Assembly (NCBI GenBank): GCA_020248665.1
Contig: JADCHE010000011.1
Span: 26,018-90,017 of the forward strand
DNA length: 64,000 nucleotides
Origin: Burkholderiales bacterium
GTDB lineage: Bacteria > Pseudomonadota > Gammaproteobacteria > Burkholderiales > Burkholderiaceae_E
Direction of reading: 5' to 3'
The notes below the pieces were generated by a model. It was not told the origin of the DNA. It made no database searches and saw nothing but the letters and a program-made list of their open reading frames with translations. Each line of letters opens with the position of its first letter. The stretch's first letter is position 1. Made by a program: the position numbers and the translations under genes. Shown one piece after another: positions 44,689 to 52,540 of the stretch.

Positions 44689-45735
44689 ATGCGGCGATTC
44701 GTGCGCGCGGCCTGTGCCGCGGTCGTGCTCGCGCTGGCGGCCACCCCGGCCCTGGCGCAGGAGAAGCGGGTCCGTGCCCAGATGGGTTGGGCCTTCCCGA
44801 GCAACACCGGGCTGCTCGGACCGGCCCAGACGCGGCTGGTCGAGGCGATCCGCACGCTGTCGGGCGGCTCGATCGACGTGAAGGGCTTCGAGCCCGGCGC
44901 GCTCGTCCCCGCCAACCAGTACCTCGATGCGGTCGGCAACGGCTCGCTCGACATGGCGTTCACCGTCTCGGCGTTCTGGACCGGCAAGGACATCGCGTTC
45001 GCGCTGTACGGTGCGGTCCCGTTCGGCCCCGAGGGCGGCGAGTACATCGCGTGGCTCAAGCACGGCGGCGGCGAGGCGCTGATGAAGGAGCTGCACTCGA
45101 AGTACAACGTCGAGGTGATCCCCTGCGGCCTGATCTCGCCCGAGGCCTCGGGCTGGTTCCGCAAGGAGATCAAGTCGCTCGACGACCTGAAGGGCCTGAA
45201 GATGCGCTTCCTCGGGCTCGGCGCGAACGTGATGCAGAAGTTCGGCGTGTCGACGCAGCTCCTGCAGGCGGGCGAGATCTTCCAGGCGCTGCAGCTCGGC
45301 ACGATCGACGCGACCGAGTTCTCGATGCCGGTGATGGACGCGACGCTCGGCTTCCACCAGGTCGCCAAGCACTACTACTTCCCGGGCTGGCACCAGCAGT
45401 CGACGCTCAACGAGCTGATCATCTCGAAGAAGAAATGGGCCGAGTTCAGCCCGCAGCAGCAGCAGGTCATCAAGACCGCCTGCGACGCGAACATGATGCA
45501 GATGTTCGCCGAAGGCGAGGCCGCGCAGTTCGCGGTGTTGCAGGACCTGCAGAAGAACAAGGGCGTGACGCTGCACCGCTGGTCGCCGCAGATCCTCGCC
45601 GCCTTCGAGAAGGCGTGGGAGGAGGTCGCGGCCGAGCAGTCGGCCAAGAGCCCGGACTTCAAGAAGGGCTACGAGTCGTACACCGCGTTCCGCAAGAACT
45701 ACAAGCTCTGGAAGGACCTCGGCTACCTGAGGTGA
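44689..45735 (+). CDS. dctP: TRAP transporter substrate-binding protein (DctP family)
   Basis: This 348-residue receptor has a signal peptide (to ALAQ, about residue 24) and a DctP fold: GSLDMAFTVSAFWTGKD, the conserved arginine region LKMRFLGLGANVMQKFG, and FQALQLGTIDATEF. It binds an organic acid in the periplasm for proton- or sodium-driven uptake by DctQM. A GAGGAGA ribosome site lies at 44674-44680. The 107-bp gap to dctQ holds a hairpin, unlike the tight spacing of the two permease genes. The ligand is unknown. Confidence 0.92.
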   Translation: MRRFVRAACAAVVLALAATPALAQEKRVRAQMGWAFPSNTGLLGPAQTRLVEAIRTLSGGSIDVKGFEPGALVPANQYLDAVGNGSLDMAFTVSAFWTGKDIAFALYGAVPFGPEGGEYIAWLKHGGGEALMKELHSKYNVEVIPCGLISPEASGWFRKEIKSLDDLKGLKMRFLGLGANVMQKFGVSTQLLQAGEIFQALQLGTIDATEFSMPVMDATLGFHQVAKHYYFPGWHQQSTLNELIISKKKWAEFSPQQQQVIKTACDANMMQMFAEGEAAQFAVLQDLQKNKGVTLHRWSPQILAAFEKAWEEVAAEQSAKSPDFKKGYESYTAFRKNYKLWKDLGYLR

Positions 45736-45761
45736 GCCTTTCCGGGGAGGGCTGACGCTGC

Positions 45762-45798
45762 TCCGGCGGCGGACGCGGCCGAGCGCCGCGCCGCCGGA
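45762..45798. promoter_or_regulatory. Intercistronic hairpin between dctP and dctQ
   Basis: TCCGGCGGC (45762-45770) pairs perfectly with GCCGCCGGA (45790-45798), a 9-bp GC stem with a 19-base loop. A stem after a receptor gene and before its permeases usually limits read-through or protects the receptor mRNA, giving more receptor than membrane subunits. Confidence 0.45.
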
Positions 45799-45842
45799 CG
45801 GTCTTCCCCGAGTCCGCGCTCGGTCCCCCAGGTGCGTCCATC

Positions 45843-46406
45843 ATGACCTCGCTGCTCAAGTTCGCGGACCTCGTCGAGGGGTTCCTGCGCCGCATCGCCG
45901 ACGCCGGCGCGTGGGCGTTCATCGCCTGCATCATCGTGATCACCTTCGACGTGATCACCCGCAAGGCCGGGTTCCAGCTGCCCGGCATGGGCTCGACCCG
46001 GCTGCAGGAGCTCGAATGGCACCTGCACGGCGTGCTGTTCTGCACCTGGCTCGGCTACGCGTACATCCGCAACGCGCACGTGCGCATCGACGTCTTCACC
46101 GGCGGACTGTCGCCGCGCAAGAAGCTGTGGCTCGAGCTGACCTGCTGCATCGTCTTCGCGTTGCCCTACCTCTGGGTCGCGATCCCCTACGCATTCGACT
46201 TCTTCATGGTCTCGTACCGGCAGAACGAATCGTCCGACGCGCCGACCGGGCTGCCGTACCGCTGGGTCGCGAAGTTCTTCCTCTTCGTCGCGTTCGCGAC
46301 CGTCGCGGCCGCGGTCGCGGCGGTGGTCGCACGCTGCGTCGTCGCGCTGTACGGAACCCCCGAGCAGCAGTCGCGCGCCTACGTGCCGTTCGCACGCCAG
46401 TCCTGA
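45843..46406 (+). CDS. dctQ: TRAP transporter small permease (DctQ)
   Basis: This 187-residue protein has four predicted membrane helices (about 22-45, 60-80, 100-122, 140-165) and the DctQ motif LQELEWHLHGVLFCTWLGYA followed by HVRIDVF. It is the small membrane subunit that scaffolds DctM. It is 10 bp from dctM and shares its operon. The C-terminal end is short and polar, as usual. Confidence 0.9.
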   Translation: MTSLLKFADLVEGFLRRIADAGAWAFIACIIVITFDVITRKAGFQLPGMGSTRLQELEWHLHGVLFCTWLGYAYIRNAHVRIDVFTGGLSPRKKLWLELTCCIVFALPYLWVAIPYAFDFFMVSYRQNESSDAPTGLPYRWVAKFFLFVAFATVAAAVAAVVARCVVALYGTPEQQSRAYVPFARQS

Positions 46407-46416
46407 GGGAAGCGCG

Positions 46417-47799
46417 ATGATCGACTGGCTGATCGATCACCTGGCGGTGATCATGTTCCTGGCCCTGGTGTTCATCATGTTCCTGGGCTATCCGGTCGCG
46501 TTCCTGCTGGGCGCGATCGGCATCGGCTTCGGGTTCCTGGGCATCCTGTTCGACGTCTACAGCATGACCCAGTTCGCCAACCTGCTGCCGCGCATCTACG
46601 GCACGGCGATGCAGAACCAGGTGCTGGTGGCGATCCCGATGTTCGTGTTCATGGGCACGATGCTCGAGAAGAGCGGCGTCGCCGAGGACCTGCTCAAGAT
46701 CCTGCAGCTGATGCTGCGGCGCGTGCCCGGGGGCCTGGCGATCGCCGTCACGCTGCTGGGGACGATCATGGCCGCCACCACCGGCATCGTCGGCGCCTCG
46801 GTGATCATGCTGACGCTGATCGCGCTCCCGGTGATGCTGCAGACCGGCTACGACAAGTCGCTGTCGGTCGGGACGATCGCATCGGCGGGCACGCTGGGCA
46901 TCCTGATCCCGCCGAGCATCATGCTGGTCATCATGGGCGACCTGATGGGCATCCCGGTCGGCACGCTGTTCACCGGCGCGATCCTGCCCGGCCTGCTGCT
47001 GTCGGGGCTGTACGTGGTCTACATCGCGGTCGCCTGCTTCCTGAAGCCCTCGCTCGCGCCGCGGCAGGTCGGCGCGCTCGGCGCCGACGACGAGCGCCTG
47101 ACCGCCGGCATGGTGATCAAGGGCTTCCTGCCCCCGGCGCTGCTGATCATGCTGGTGCTCGGCTCGATCTTCGCCGGCTGGGCGACGCCGACCGAGGCGT
47201 CGGGCGTCGGCGCGCTCGGCGCGATCCTGCTCGCGATCGCCAACCGGCGCTTCTCGATGAAGGCGCTCAAGGAGGTGATGACCTCGTCGGCGCTCACCAA
47301 CGCCATGGTGTTCTTCATCGTCTTCGGCGCGACGCTGTTCTCGTACGTGTTCCGTGCGCTCGGCGGGGACGACGTGGTGTCCGAGCTGCTGAAGGCGATG
47401 GGGCTGGACACCGGCTGGGAGGTGATGGTCTTCGTCCAGCTGCTCGTGTTCTTCATGGGCTTCTTCTTCGACTGGATCGAGATCTGCCTGATCGTGCTGC
47501 CGATCTTCACGCCGATCATCGCCAAGCTCGACTTCGGCACCGCGCTGCAGGGCAAGGAGATGATCCTCGCGTGGTTCGCGATCACGCTGTCGGTCAACAT
47601 GCAGACCGCGTTCCTCACGCCGCCGTTCGGCTTCGCGCTCTTCTACATGAAAGGCACGGTGCCGCCGTCCGTCACGATGATCGACATCTACAAGGGCATC
47701 ACGCCGTTCGTGATCGTGCAGCTCGTCGCGCTGGCGTCGTGCCTGATCTGGCCCGAGGTGGTGCTCTACCTGCCGCGCGAGTTCGGCTTCCTCGACTAG
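46417..47799 (+). CDS. dctM: TRAP transporter large permease (DctM)
   Basis: This 460-residue inner-membrane protein has about twelve helices typical of DctM, with MAATTGIVGASVIMLTLIAL, GTLGILIPPSIMLVIMG, and FFDWIEICLIVLPIFTPI as subfamily signatures. It is the elevator-type channel of the TRAP system and works with the DctP-like receptor. The EAL/DWIE region fits the mannitol/chloroaromatic-type branch rather than the C4-dicarboxylate one. It ends just before a strong hairpin that separates it from metY. Confidence 0.93.
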   Translation: MIDWLIDHLAVIMFLALVFIMFLGYPVAFLLGAIGIGFGFLGILFDVYSMTQFANLLPRIYGTAMQNQVLVAIPMFVFMGTMLEKSGVAEDLLKILQLMLRRVPGGLAIAVTLLGTIMAATTGIVGASVIMLTLIALPVMLQTGYDKSLSVGTIASAGTLGILIPPSIMLVIMGDLMGIPVGTLFTGAILPGLLLSGLYVVYIAVACFLKPSLAPRQVGALGADDERLTAGMVIKGFLPPALLIMLVLGSIFAGWATPTEASGVGALGAILLAIANRRFSMKALKEVMTSSALTNAMVFFIVFGATLFSYVFRALGGDDVVSELLKAMGLDTGWEVMVFVQLLVFFMGFFFDWIEICLIVLPIFTPIIAKLDFGTALQGKEMILAWFAITLSVNMQTAFLTPPFGFALFYMKGTVPPSVTMIDIYKGITPFVIVQLVALASCLIWPEVVLYLPREFGFLD

Positions 47800-47800
47800 A

Positions 47801-47830
47801 CTCCGGGAGGACGTCACCGTCCTCCCGGAG
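47801..47830. promoter_or_regulatory. 13-bp hairpin between dctM and metY that holds the metY ribosome site
   Basis: CTCCGGGAGGACG-TCAC-CGTCCTCCCGGAG is a perfect 13-bp stem with a 4-base loop, starting one base after the dctM stop. No T-run follows. The 3' arm ends in GGAG (47827-47830), which is 8 bases from the metY ATG and is its only visible ribosome site. The stem can therefore end the TRAP message, hide the metY ribosome site, or both. Confidence 0.65.
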
Positions 47831-47838
47831 CCCCTGCC

Positions 47839-49137
47839 ATGCCCGACCGCGCCTTCGGCATCGAGACCCTGTGCCTGCACGCCGGGCAGATCCCCGACGC
47901 CGAGACCGGCTCGCGGGCGGTCCCGATCCACCAGACCGCCGCCTACGTGTTCGACTCGGCCGAGCACGCCGCGTCGCTCTTCGACCTGCAGACCTTCGGC
48001 CACGTCTACAGCCGGCTCGGCAACCCCACGGTGTCGGTGCTCGAGCAGCGGATCGCGGCGCTCGAGGGCGGGCGCGCCTGCCTCGCGACCGCGAGCGGCA
48101 TGGCGGCCGAGATGGTCGCGATGCTGACGCTGTGCAGGCAGGGCGACCACATCGTCGCGGCCAACACGCTGTACGGTGGCACGGTGTCGCAGTTCGGCGT
48201 GACCTTCGCGCGATTCGGGATCGGCTGCACCTTCGTCGAGCCCGACGACCCGGCCAACTTCCGCGCGGCGCTGCGGCCCGAGACCAAGGCGGTGTTCGTC
48301 GAGACGATCGCGAATCCGCGCCTGAACGTGATCGACCTCGCGGCGGTCGCCGAGATCGCGCACGCGCACGGCGTGCCGCTGGTCGTCGATAACACGCTCG
48401 CCTCGCCGTACCTGTGCCGCCCGATCGAGCACGGCGCCGACCTGGTCGTGCACTCGGTGACCAAGTACCTTGGCGGCCACGGCACGACGCTCGGCGGCGC
48501 GATCGTCGAGAGCGGCCGCTTCCCGTGGGACAACGGCAAGTTCCCGGAGATGGTCGAGCCGAGCCGCGGCTACCACGGCGTGCGCTTCTACGAGACCTTC
48601 GGCGACTTCGGCTTCACGATGCGCGCGCGCATGGAGACTGCGCGCACGCTCGGGCCCGCGCTCGCGCCGCTGTCCGCGTTCCTGCTGCTGCAGGGCATCG
48701 AGACGCTGCCGGTGCGGATGGACCGACACGTCGAGAACGCGACGAAGGTCGCCGCGTTCCTGTCGGGGCATCCGCGCGTCGCCTGGGTCGACTACCCGGG
48801 CCTCGCGTCGAGCCCCTACCACGCGCTCGCGAAGCGCTACCTGCCGAAGGGCGCCGGCGGCATCCTGTCGTTCGGCGTGAAGCCGGGCGCCTCCGGCGAC
48901 GCGAAGCGCGCGGGCGAGCGTTTCATCGACGCGTGCACCTTCCTGTCGCACCTCGCGAACGTCGGCGACGCCAAGACGCTGGTGATCCATCCCGGCTCGA
49001 CCACGCACCGGCAACTGTCGGAGGCCGAGCAGCGCGCGGCGGGTGTGTCGCCGGACATGGTCAGGCTGTCGGTGGGGCTGGAGTCGCTCGACGACATCCT
49101 CTGGGACCTCGACCGGGCGCTCGCCGCGTCGGCGTGA
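47839..49137 (+). CDS. metY: O-acetylhomoserine aminocarboxypropyltransferase (sulfhydrylase)
   Basis: This 432-residue Cys/Met-metabolism PLP enzyme has the lysine in HSVTKYLGGHGTTLGG (about residue 213), YSRLGNPTVSVLEQRIAALE, and PSRGYHGVRFYETFGD typical of MetY. It replaces acetate of O-acetylhomoserine with sulfide or methanethiol to give homocysteine or methionine. The 432-residue length fits MetY rather than the shorter MetZ. It follows dctM after the hairpin. No SAM riboswitch was recognised upstream. Confidence 0.93.
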   Translation: MPDRAFGIETLCLHAGQIPDAETGSRAVPIHQTAAYVFDSAEHAASLFDLQTFGHVYSRLGNPTVSVLEQRIAALEGGRACLATASGMAAEMVAMLTLCRQGDHIVAANTLYGGTVSQFGVTFARFGIGCTFVEPDDPANFRAALRPETKAVFVETIANPRLNVIDLAAVAEIAHAHGVPLVVDNTLASPYLCRPIEHGADLVVHSVTKYLGGHGTTLGGAIVESGRFPWDNGKFPEMVEPSRGYHGVRFYETFGDFGFTMRARMETARTLGPALAPLSAFLLLQGIETLPVRMDRHVENATKVAAFLSGHPRVAWVDYPGLASSPYHALAKRYLPKGAGGILSFGVKPGASGDAKRAGERFIDACTFLSHLANVGDAKTLVIHPGSTTHRQLSEAEQRAAGVSPDMVRLSVGLESLDDILWDLDRALAASA

Positions 49138-49333
49138 CGCCGACGCCGGACCCGGTGCAGGGGCCGACGTCGCGACGCGCCGGACGCGGACGGCGTGCAT
49201 GGCCGGCACTCGAAGAGGCGCGAATCGGCGGGGCACATCTGTAACAGCGGCAACGCCGGGTAAGGCTGATGGCGCCGACCCCCGGGCCGGCGCGACGATC
49301 CGGGCTCCAGAGACTCCTCCTTCCGGAGCACCC

Positions 49334-49864
49334 ATGAAGACCCCGATCCGCAGCACCCTCGTCGCCGTCGCCGCGGCGGCAGCCGGCCTCGCCGTCGCGC
49401 CCGCGTTCTCCCAGTCGACTCCCGGCGCGACAGCGCCCGCGACCCAGGCCGCGCCGCAGCCCGGCCCCGGCATGCAGCCCGGCCCCGGCATGCAGCCCGG
49501 CACGGGCATGCACGGCGGCCCCGGCATGCACGGCGGCCACCACGGCAAGCACGGCGCCCAGCGCGGCGAGGACCGCGGCGAGCGGATGATGATGCGCGCC
49601 GACGCGAACGGCGACGGCAAGCTCGCTCGCGACGAGCTGCAGGCCGCGCACAAGTCGATGGCCGACCGCGCGATGCAGGCCTTCGACGCTGCAGACGCCG
49701 ACAAGGACGGCGCGCTGACCGTGGACGAGCGCCGCGCGTTCCGCGACGCGATGCGCGCGCACATGGGCGGCCAGCCGGCCGCTCACCGTCACGGTGGCGC
49801 GCCGCGCGCCCCTGGCGCGCCTGCGCCGACCCGTCCCGGCGCGCCGGCGAGCCCCGGCGCCTGA
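49334..49864 (+). CDS. Secreted Met/His-rich EF-hand protein
   Basis: This 176-residue protein has a signal peptide (to AFSQ, about residue 26), then a repeat of GPGMQP and GGPGMHG units followed by HGGHHGKHG (about 40-75). Two EF-hand loops come next, DANGDGKLARDE and DADKDGALTVDE, and a Pro/Ala tail ends the protein. EF-hands bind calcium; the Met/His repeat is of a kind that often binds copper. It would be periplasmic or secreted. It is a single gene ended by a strong hairpin. The upstream 196 bp were checked and hold no gene. Confidence 0.85.
   Translation: MKTPIRSTLVAVAAAAAGLAVAPAFSQSTPGATAPATQAAPQPGPGMQPGPGMQPGTGMHGGPGMHGGHHGKHGAQRGEDRGERMMMRADANGDGKLARDELQAAHKSMADRAMQAFDAADADKDGALTVDERRAFRDAMRAHMGGQPAAHRHGGAPRAPGAPAPTRPGAPASPGA
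49460..49531 (+). repeat. Four 18-bp repeats coding the Met-rich segment
   Basis: The unit CCCGGCCCCGGCATGCAG occurs at 49460 and 49478, with diverged copies at 49496 and 49514. Each codes a six-residue PGPGMQ or GGPGMH block. The first two are identical, so copy number may vary between strains. Confidence 0.8.
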
Positions 49865-49894
49865 CCGCCGGCGCCCGTCAGGGCGCCGGCGGTC
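49863..49894 (+). terminator. 14-bp perfect hairpin after the EF-hand gene
   Basis: GACCGCCGGCGCCC-GTCA-GGGCGCCGGCGGTC is a perfect 14-bp stem with a 4-base loop. It begins inside the EF-hand stop codon. No T-run follows. Its position and strength make it a terminator or 3'-end stabiliser. Confidence 0.7.
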
Positions 49895-49919
49895 GATCCG
49901 GCCCCGTGCGTGCCGCCCC

Positions 49920-50378
49920 GTGCCGGCGACGACGCCCCTCTGCGCGCGCGCCGACCGGCTGCTGTTCGCGGTGTTCGCGACCTGCGGGGCCGCGGCCGTC
50001 GCACTGTCGCTGCACTTCGGCGGCACCGTGCTCGCGCTCGCGGTCGCGATCCCGCTCGTCGCGGTCGCAGCCAGCCTCGTCGCCGCGCAGCCGGGCCGCC
50101 CGGTCACTCGGCTGTACGTGGCGATCGCGGTCCACCATGCCGCCTGCAACGCGATGCAGCGGCTCGGCCGGGGCGTGATCTGCTTGACCGAGGCGAGTGG
50201 GTTGATGGTCGCGCTGCACGCGTCGTACGTCGTCGTGCAGTCGGGCCTGCAGATCGTCCGGGCACGGCGGCTCGAGCGCGACTCGCGACTCGGCGCCGAG
50301 CTGGAGCGGATCACCGGGGCGAGGCCGGCGCGACGATGGGTCGGATCGTCGAGTCGGTCCGCGAGACCGGCACGCTGA
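49920..50378 (+). pseudogene. Truncated methyl-accepting chemotaxis protein N-terminus
   Basis: From GTG 49920 the frame reads ADRLLFAVFATCGAAAVALS and IPLVAVAASLVAAQPGRPVT, the membrane start of a chemoreceptor with a multi-helix N-terminus. It then jumps to ALHASYVVVQSGLQIVRA, which normally lies further on. The HAMP and signalling domains are absent, and the frame ends at 50378 in unrelated sequence. Internal and 3' deletions are likely. It lies head-on to a lone receiver domain, perhaps part of the same lost signalling locus. Confidence 0.5.
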
Positions 50379-50427
50379 TATGGTCGCGCAGTTCGAGTGC
50401 GCGCGCCGCTGAGCGCGGGCCGCCCGC

Positions 50428-50814
50428 TCAGCGGCGGCCGAGCATCGCCGCCGCGGGCTCGGCGGGAGCACAGGGCTTCGGCAGGAGATCGAAGCCGCCC
50501 GACGCGGCCGCGCGGTGGACCTGCTCGACGTGGCCGGTCATCAGCACGATGCGCGGGCCCGGACGCCTGCGCCGCAGGTGCACTGCGAGCTCCCCGCCGC
50601 CGAACTCGCCGGGCATCGCGATATCGGCGAGCACCGCGTCCGGCACCACCGTGCCGCCCTCGATCGACTCGAGGGCGGTCTGCGCAGCGGGCGCGTGCGC
50701 GACGCGCCAGCCGAAGTGCCGCAGCAGCGCGCCGGTCGCGGCGGCGACCTCGTCGTTGTCCTCGACCCGCAGCACGAAGCCGGGCGCGTCGGGGGCGACG
50801 AGGGGCGACGGCAC
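50428..50814 (-). CDS. Stand-alone receiver-domain protein
   Basis: This 128-residue protein is one CheY-like receiver. It has the acidic pair in VEDNDE (Glu18, Asp19), the phospho-acceptor Asp64 in LADIAMPG, the threonine in LMTGH and the lysine in LLPKPC. The family form resembles the C-terminal receiver of hybrid histidine kinases (EDN...MPG) more than a true CheY. It may be a surviving end of such a kinase, but it has its own ATG (50814) and no upstream kinase sequence was seen. No partner is near. Confidence 0.7.
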   Translation of the reverse strand: MPSPLVAPDAPGFVLRVEDNDEVAAATGALLRHFGWRVAHAPAAQTALESIEGGTVVPDAVLADIAMPGEFGGGELAVHLRRRRPGPRIVLMTGHVEQVHRAAASGGFDLLPKPCAPAEPAAAMLGRR

Positions 50815-50883
50815 GCCCGCAGCGGCACCGCATGACGGCCCGCTTCTACAGCGCGAGCCGCGCCGCGCGGTCGCGCCGGTCGC

Positions 50884-51459
50884 TCAGCGGCCGCGCGGGC
50901 GCAGCTTGGCCGAGAGCGCGCGCATCGGCTCGTCGTCGGCCGGCAGCCCGTCGACGGACGCGGCGAAGCGCGGCACGCCGCCGCGCAGCCGGTACGCGTC
51001 GGCCGACTGGTAACCCCCGGTGCCGACCGAGCGCAACACCACCACGAGCTCCGGCGTGCCGTCGCGATCGAGGTCCGCGAATCGGATCGATTCCACCGTG
51101 CCGTCGCGCGGGCGGATCGCGCCGGCGACGAAGCGGTCGCGCGCGCCCCCCTCGCGGGCCAGCAAGTAGACGCGCAGCGTGTAGCTGCCGATGCTGCGCG
51201 GCTCGCCTTCGCCCTCGGCGGCGACCGCCGTCCATGGCGTGCCGGGGATCGCGGCCTCGACCTCGAGGGCGCGCGGGCCCTCGGCCGCGCGGGCGGGTCG
51301 GGTCGCGACGAAGGAGGCGGCGCCGATCGCGGCGGCGATCGCGCCGACCAGCGCGGGACCGAGCACTGACCCGGCCGGTGACCCGAGCCCGGGCCGGGCG
51401 GCGGGGAGCGGGTGCGCGGATGCGCACGGTGGCGAGAGCAGGGGGCGCGTCGGGGTCAT
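50884..51459 (-). CDS. PliI-like periplasmic lysozyme-inhibitor-type protein
   Basis: This 191-residue protein has a hydrophobic N-terminal segment (about residues 28-58, with a possible late signal cleavage after ARA) and the PliI body: SIGSYTLRVYLLA, FVAGAIRPRDGTVESIRFAD and DRDGTPELVVVLRSVGTGGY. PliI proteins inhibit invertebrate-type lysozyme in the periplasm. The match is from the strand pattern and the SYT/RDGT motifs; substrate specificity is not proven. It is divergent from the Bug receptor across 88 bp. Confidence 0.7.
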   Translation of the reverse strand: MTPTRPLLSPPCASAHPLPAARPGLGSPAGSVLGPALVGAIAAAIGAASFVATRPARAAEGPRALEVEAAIPGTPWTAVAAEGEGEPRSIGSYTLRVYLLAREGGARDRFVAGAIRPRDGTVESIRFADLDRDGTPELVVVLRSVGTGGYQSADAYRLRGGVPRFAASVDGLPADDEPMRALSAKLRPRGR

Positions 51460-51547
51460 CGCGGCGGCATTATCGCCGAGTCGCGCTTCCATGCCCACGC
51501 GAGCGTCGGGTACGCTGGCGCCCCCGCCCGCCCTTCGAGTGTCCGCG

Positions 51548-52540
51548 ATGAAGCCCGCCCCGACCGACCGCCGCCGATTCCTGTCGCTCGCCGCCGGCGC
51601 CGCTGCCGCGGCCGCGGTGCCGGCCGCCGCGCAGACCTGGTCGCCCGGCCGCCCGGTGTCGATCGTCGTGCCGTACCCGGCCGGGGGTCCGACCGACATC
51701 CTCGCGCGCACCGTCGGTGCCGAGCTCGCGAAGACCCTCGGCCAGCCGGTGGTCGTCGAGAACGTGCCCGGCGGCGCGGGCTCGATCGGCACGCGCCGCG
51801 TCGCGCAGGCCGCAGCCGACGGCCACGTGCTGGTGTTCGGCACGAACCAGACGCACGCGACCAACGTGTCGCTGCTGCCGCAGGGCGGCGGCTACGATCC
51901 GCTGAAGGACTTCGCGCCGGTCGCGGGGCTGGCCGACCTGCAGCACCTGGTCGTCGTCGCGCCCGAAGTGCCGGCGAGGACCGCGCAGGAGCTGGTCGCG
52001 CTCGCAAGGCGCGATCCCGGCAAGCTGACCGCCGGTTCGACCGGCCCGGGCTCGGCCTCGCACCTCGCGCTCGAGCTCTTCAGGGTCCGCACCGGCACCG
52101 ATCTCGCGCACGTGCCGTACAAGGGCTCGGCGCCGCTGCTCGCGGACCTGCTCGGCGGCCACGTGAACCTCAGCTTCGCGACGACGCCGACGGTGCTGCC
52201 GCAGGTGCAGTCGGGCAAGCTGCGCGCGATCGCGGTCGCTTCGCCGAACCGCTCGCCGTACCTGCCCGAGCTGCCGACGCTCGCGCAGGCGGGGGTCGCC
52301 GGCGTCGAGGCCGACGCGTGGCTCGCGCTGTTCGCACCGGCCGGCGTGCCGGCCCCGGCGCTCGCGCGGCTGCGGGAGGCGACGATGGAGGCGATGCGCC
52401 AGCCCGCAGTGCGCGAGACGCTGACGAGGAACGGCATGACGCCGAACGCGCGCGACGGAGCGGCCTTCGCGGCCTTCGTGCGCGAGGACGTGTCGCGCTG
52501 GGCCGAGGTCGTGCGCGTCGCGAACGTGAAGGCCGAATGA
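51548..52540 (+). CDS. Bug-family tripartite tricarboxylate transporter receptor
   Basis: This 330-residue protein begins with a twin-arginine-like leader (DRRRFLSLAAG, cleavage near AAAQ at about 29). It has the Bug fold: PVSIVVPYPAGGPTDILART, PGGAGSIGTRRVAQA, GSTGPGSASHLALELF and VPYKGSAPLLADLLGGHV. Bug receptors bind carboxylates or amides for TctAB-type transport. No tctA or tctB is near, which is common for the many Bug proteins of Burkholderiales. Its stop overlaps the META gene start (ATGA). Confidence 0.9.
   Translation: MKPAPTDRRRFLSLAAGAAAAAAVPAAAQTWSPGRPVSIVVPYPAGGPTDILARTVGAELAKTLGQPVVVENVPGGAGSIGTRRVAQAAADGHVLVFGTNQTHATNVSLLPQGGGYDPLKDFAPVAGLADLQHLVVVAPEVPARTAQELVALARRDPGKLTAGSTGPGSASHLALELFRVRTGTDLAHVPYKGSAPLLADLLGGHVNLSFATTPTVLPQVQSGKLRAIAVASPNRSPYLPELPTLAQAGVAGVEADAWLALFAPAGVPAPALARLREATMEAMRQPAVRETLTRNGMTPNARDGAAFAAFVREDVSRWAEVVRVANVKAE

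Noticed and set aside
41647..45576. A 1309-residue minus-strand open frame across the thiolase, ligase, CoA-binding and dctP genes
   Set aside because: It spans several well-supported plus-strand genes and the gaps between them, and its composition is typical of a GC-rich antisense frame.
47801..47830. A SAM or other methionine riboswitch before metY
   Set aside because: Only a simple stem-loop is present; there is no conserved junction, pseudoknot or known aptamer core.
49460..49531. CRISPR array
   Set aside because: The 18-bp units are contiguous, without spacers, and in frame within a coding region.
46204..49764. A 1186-residue minus-strand open frame opposite dctM, metY and the EF-hand gene
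   Set aside because: Same reason; it contains long Arg/His/Asp runs and no domain.
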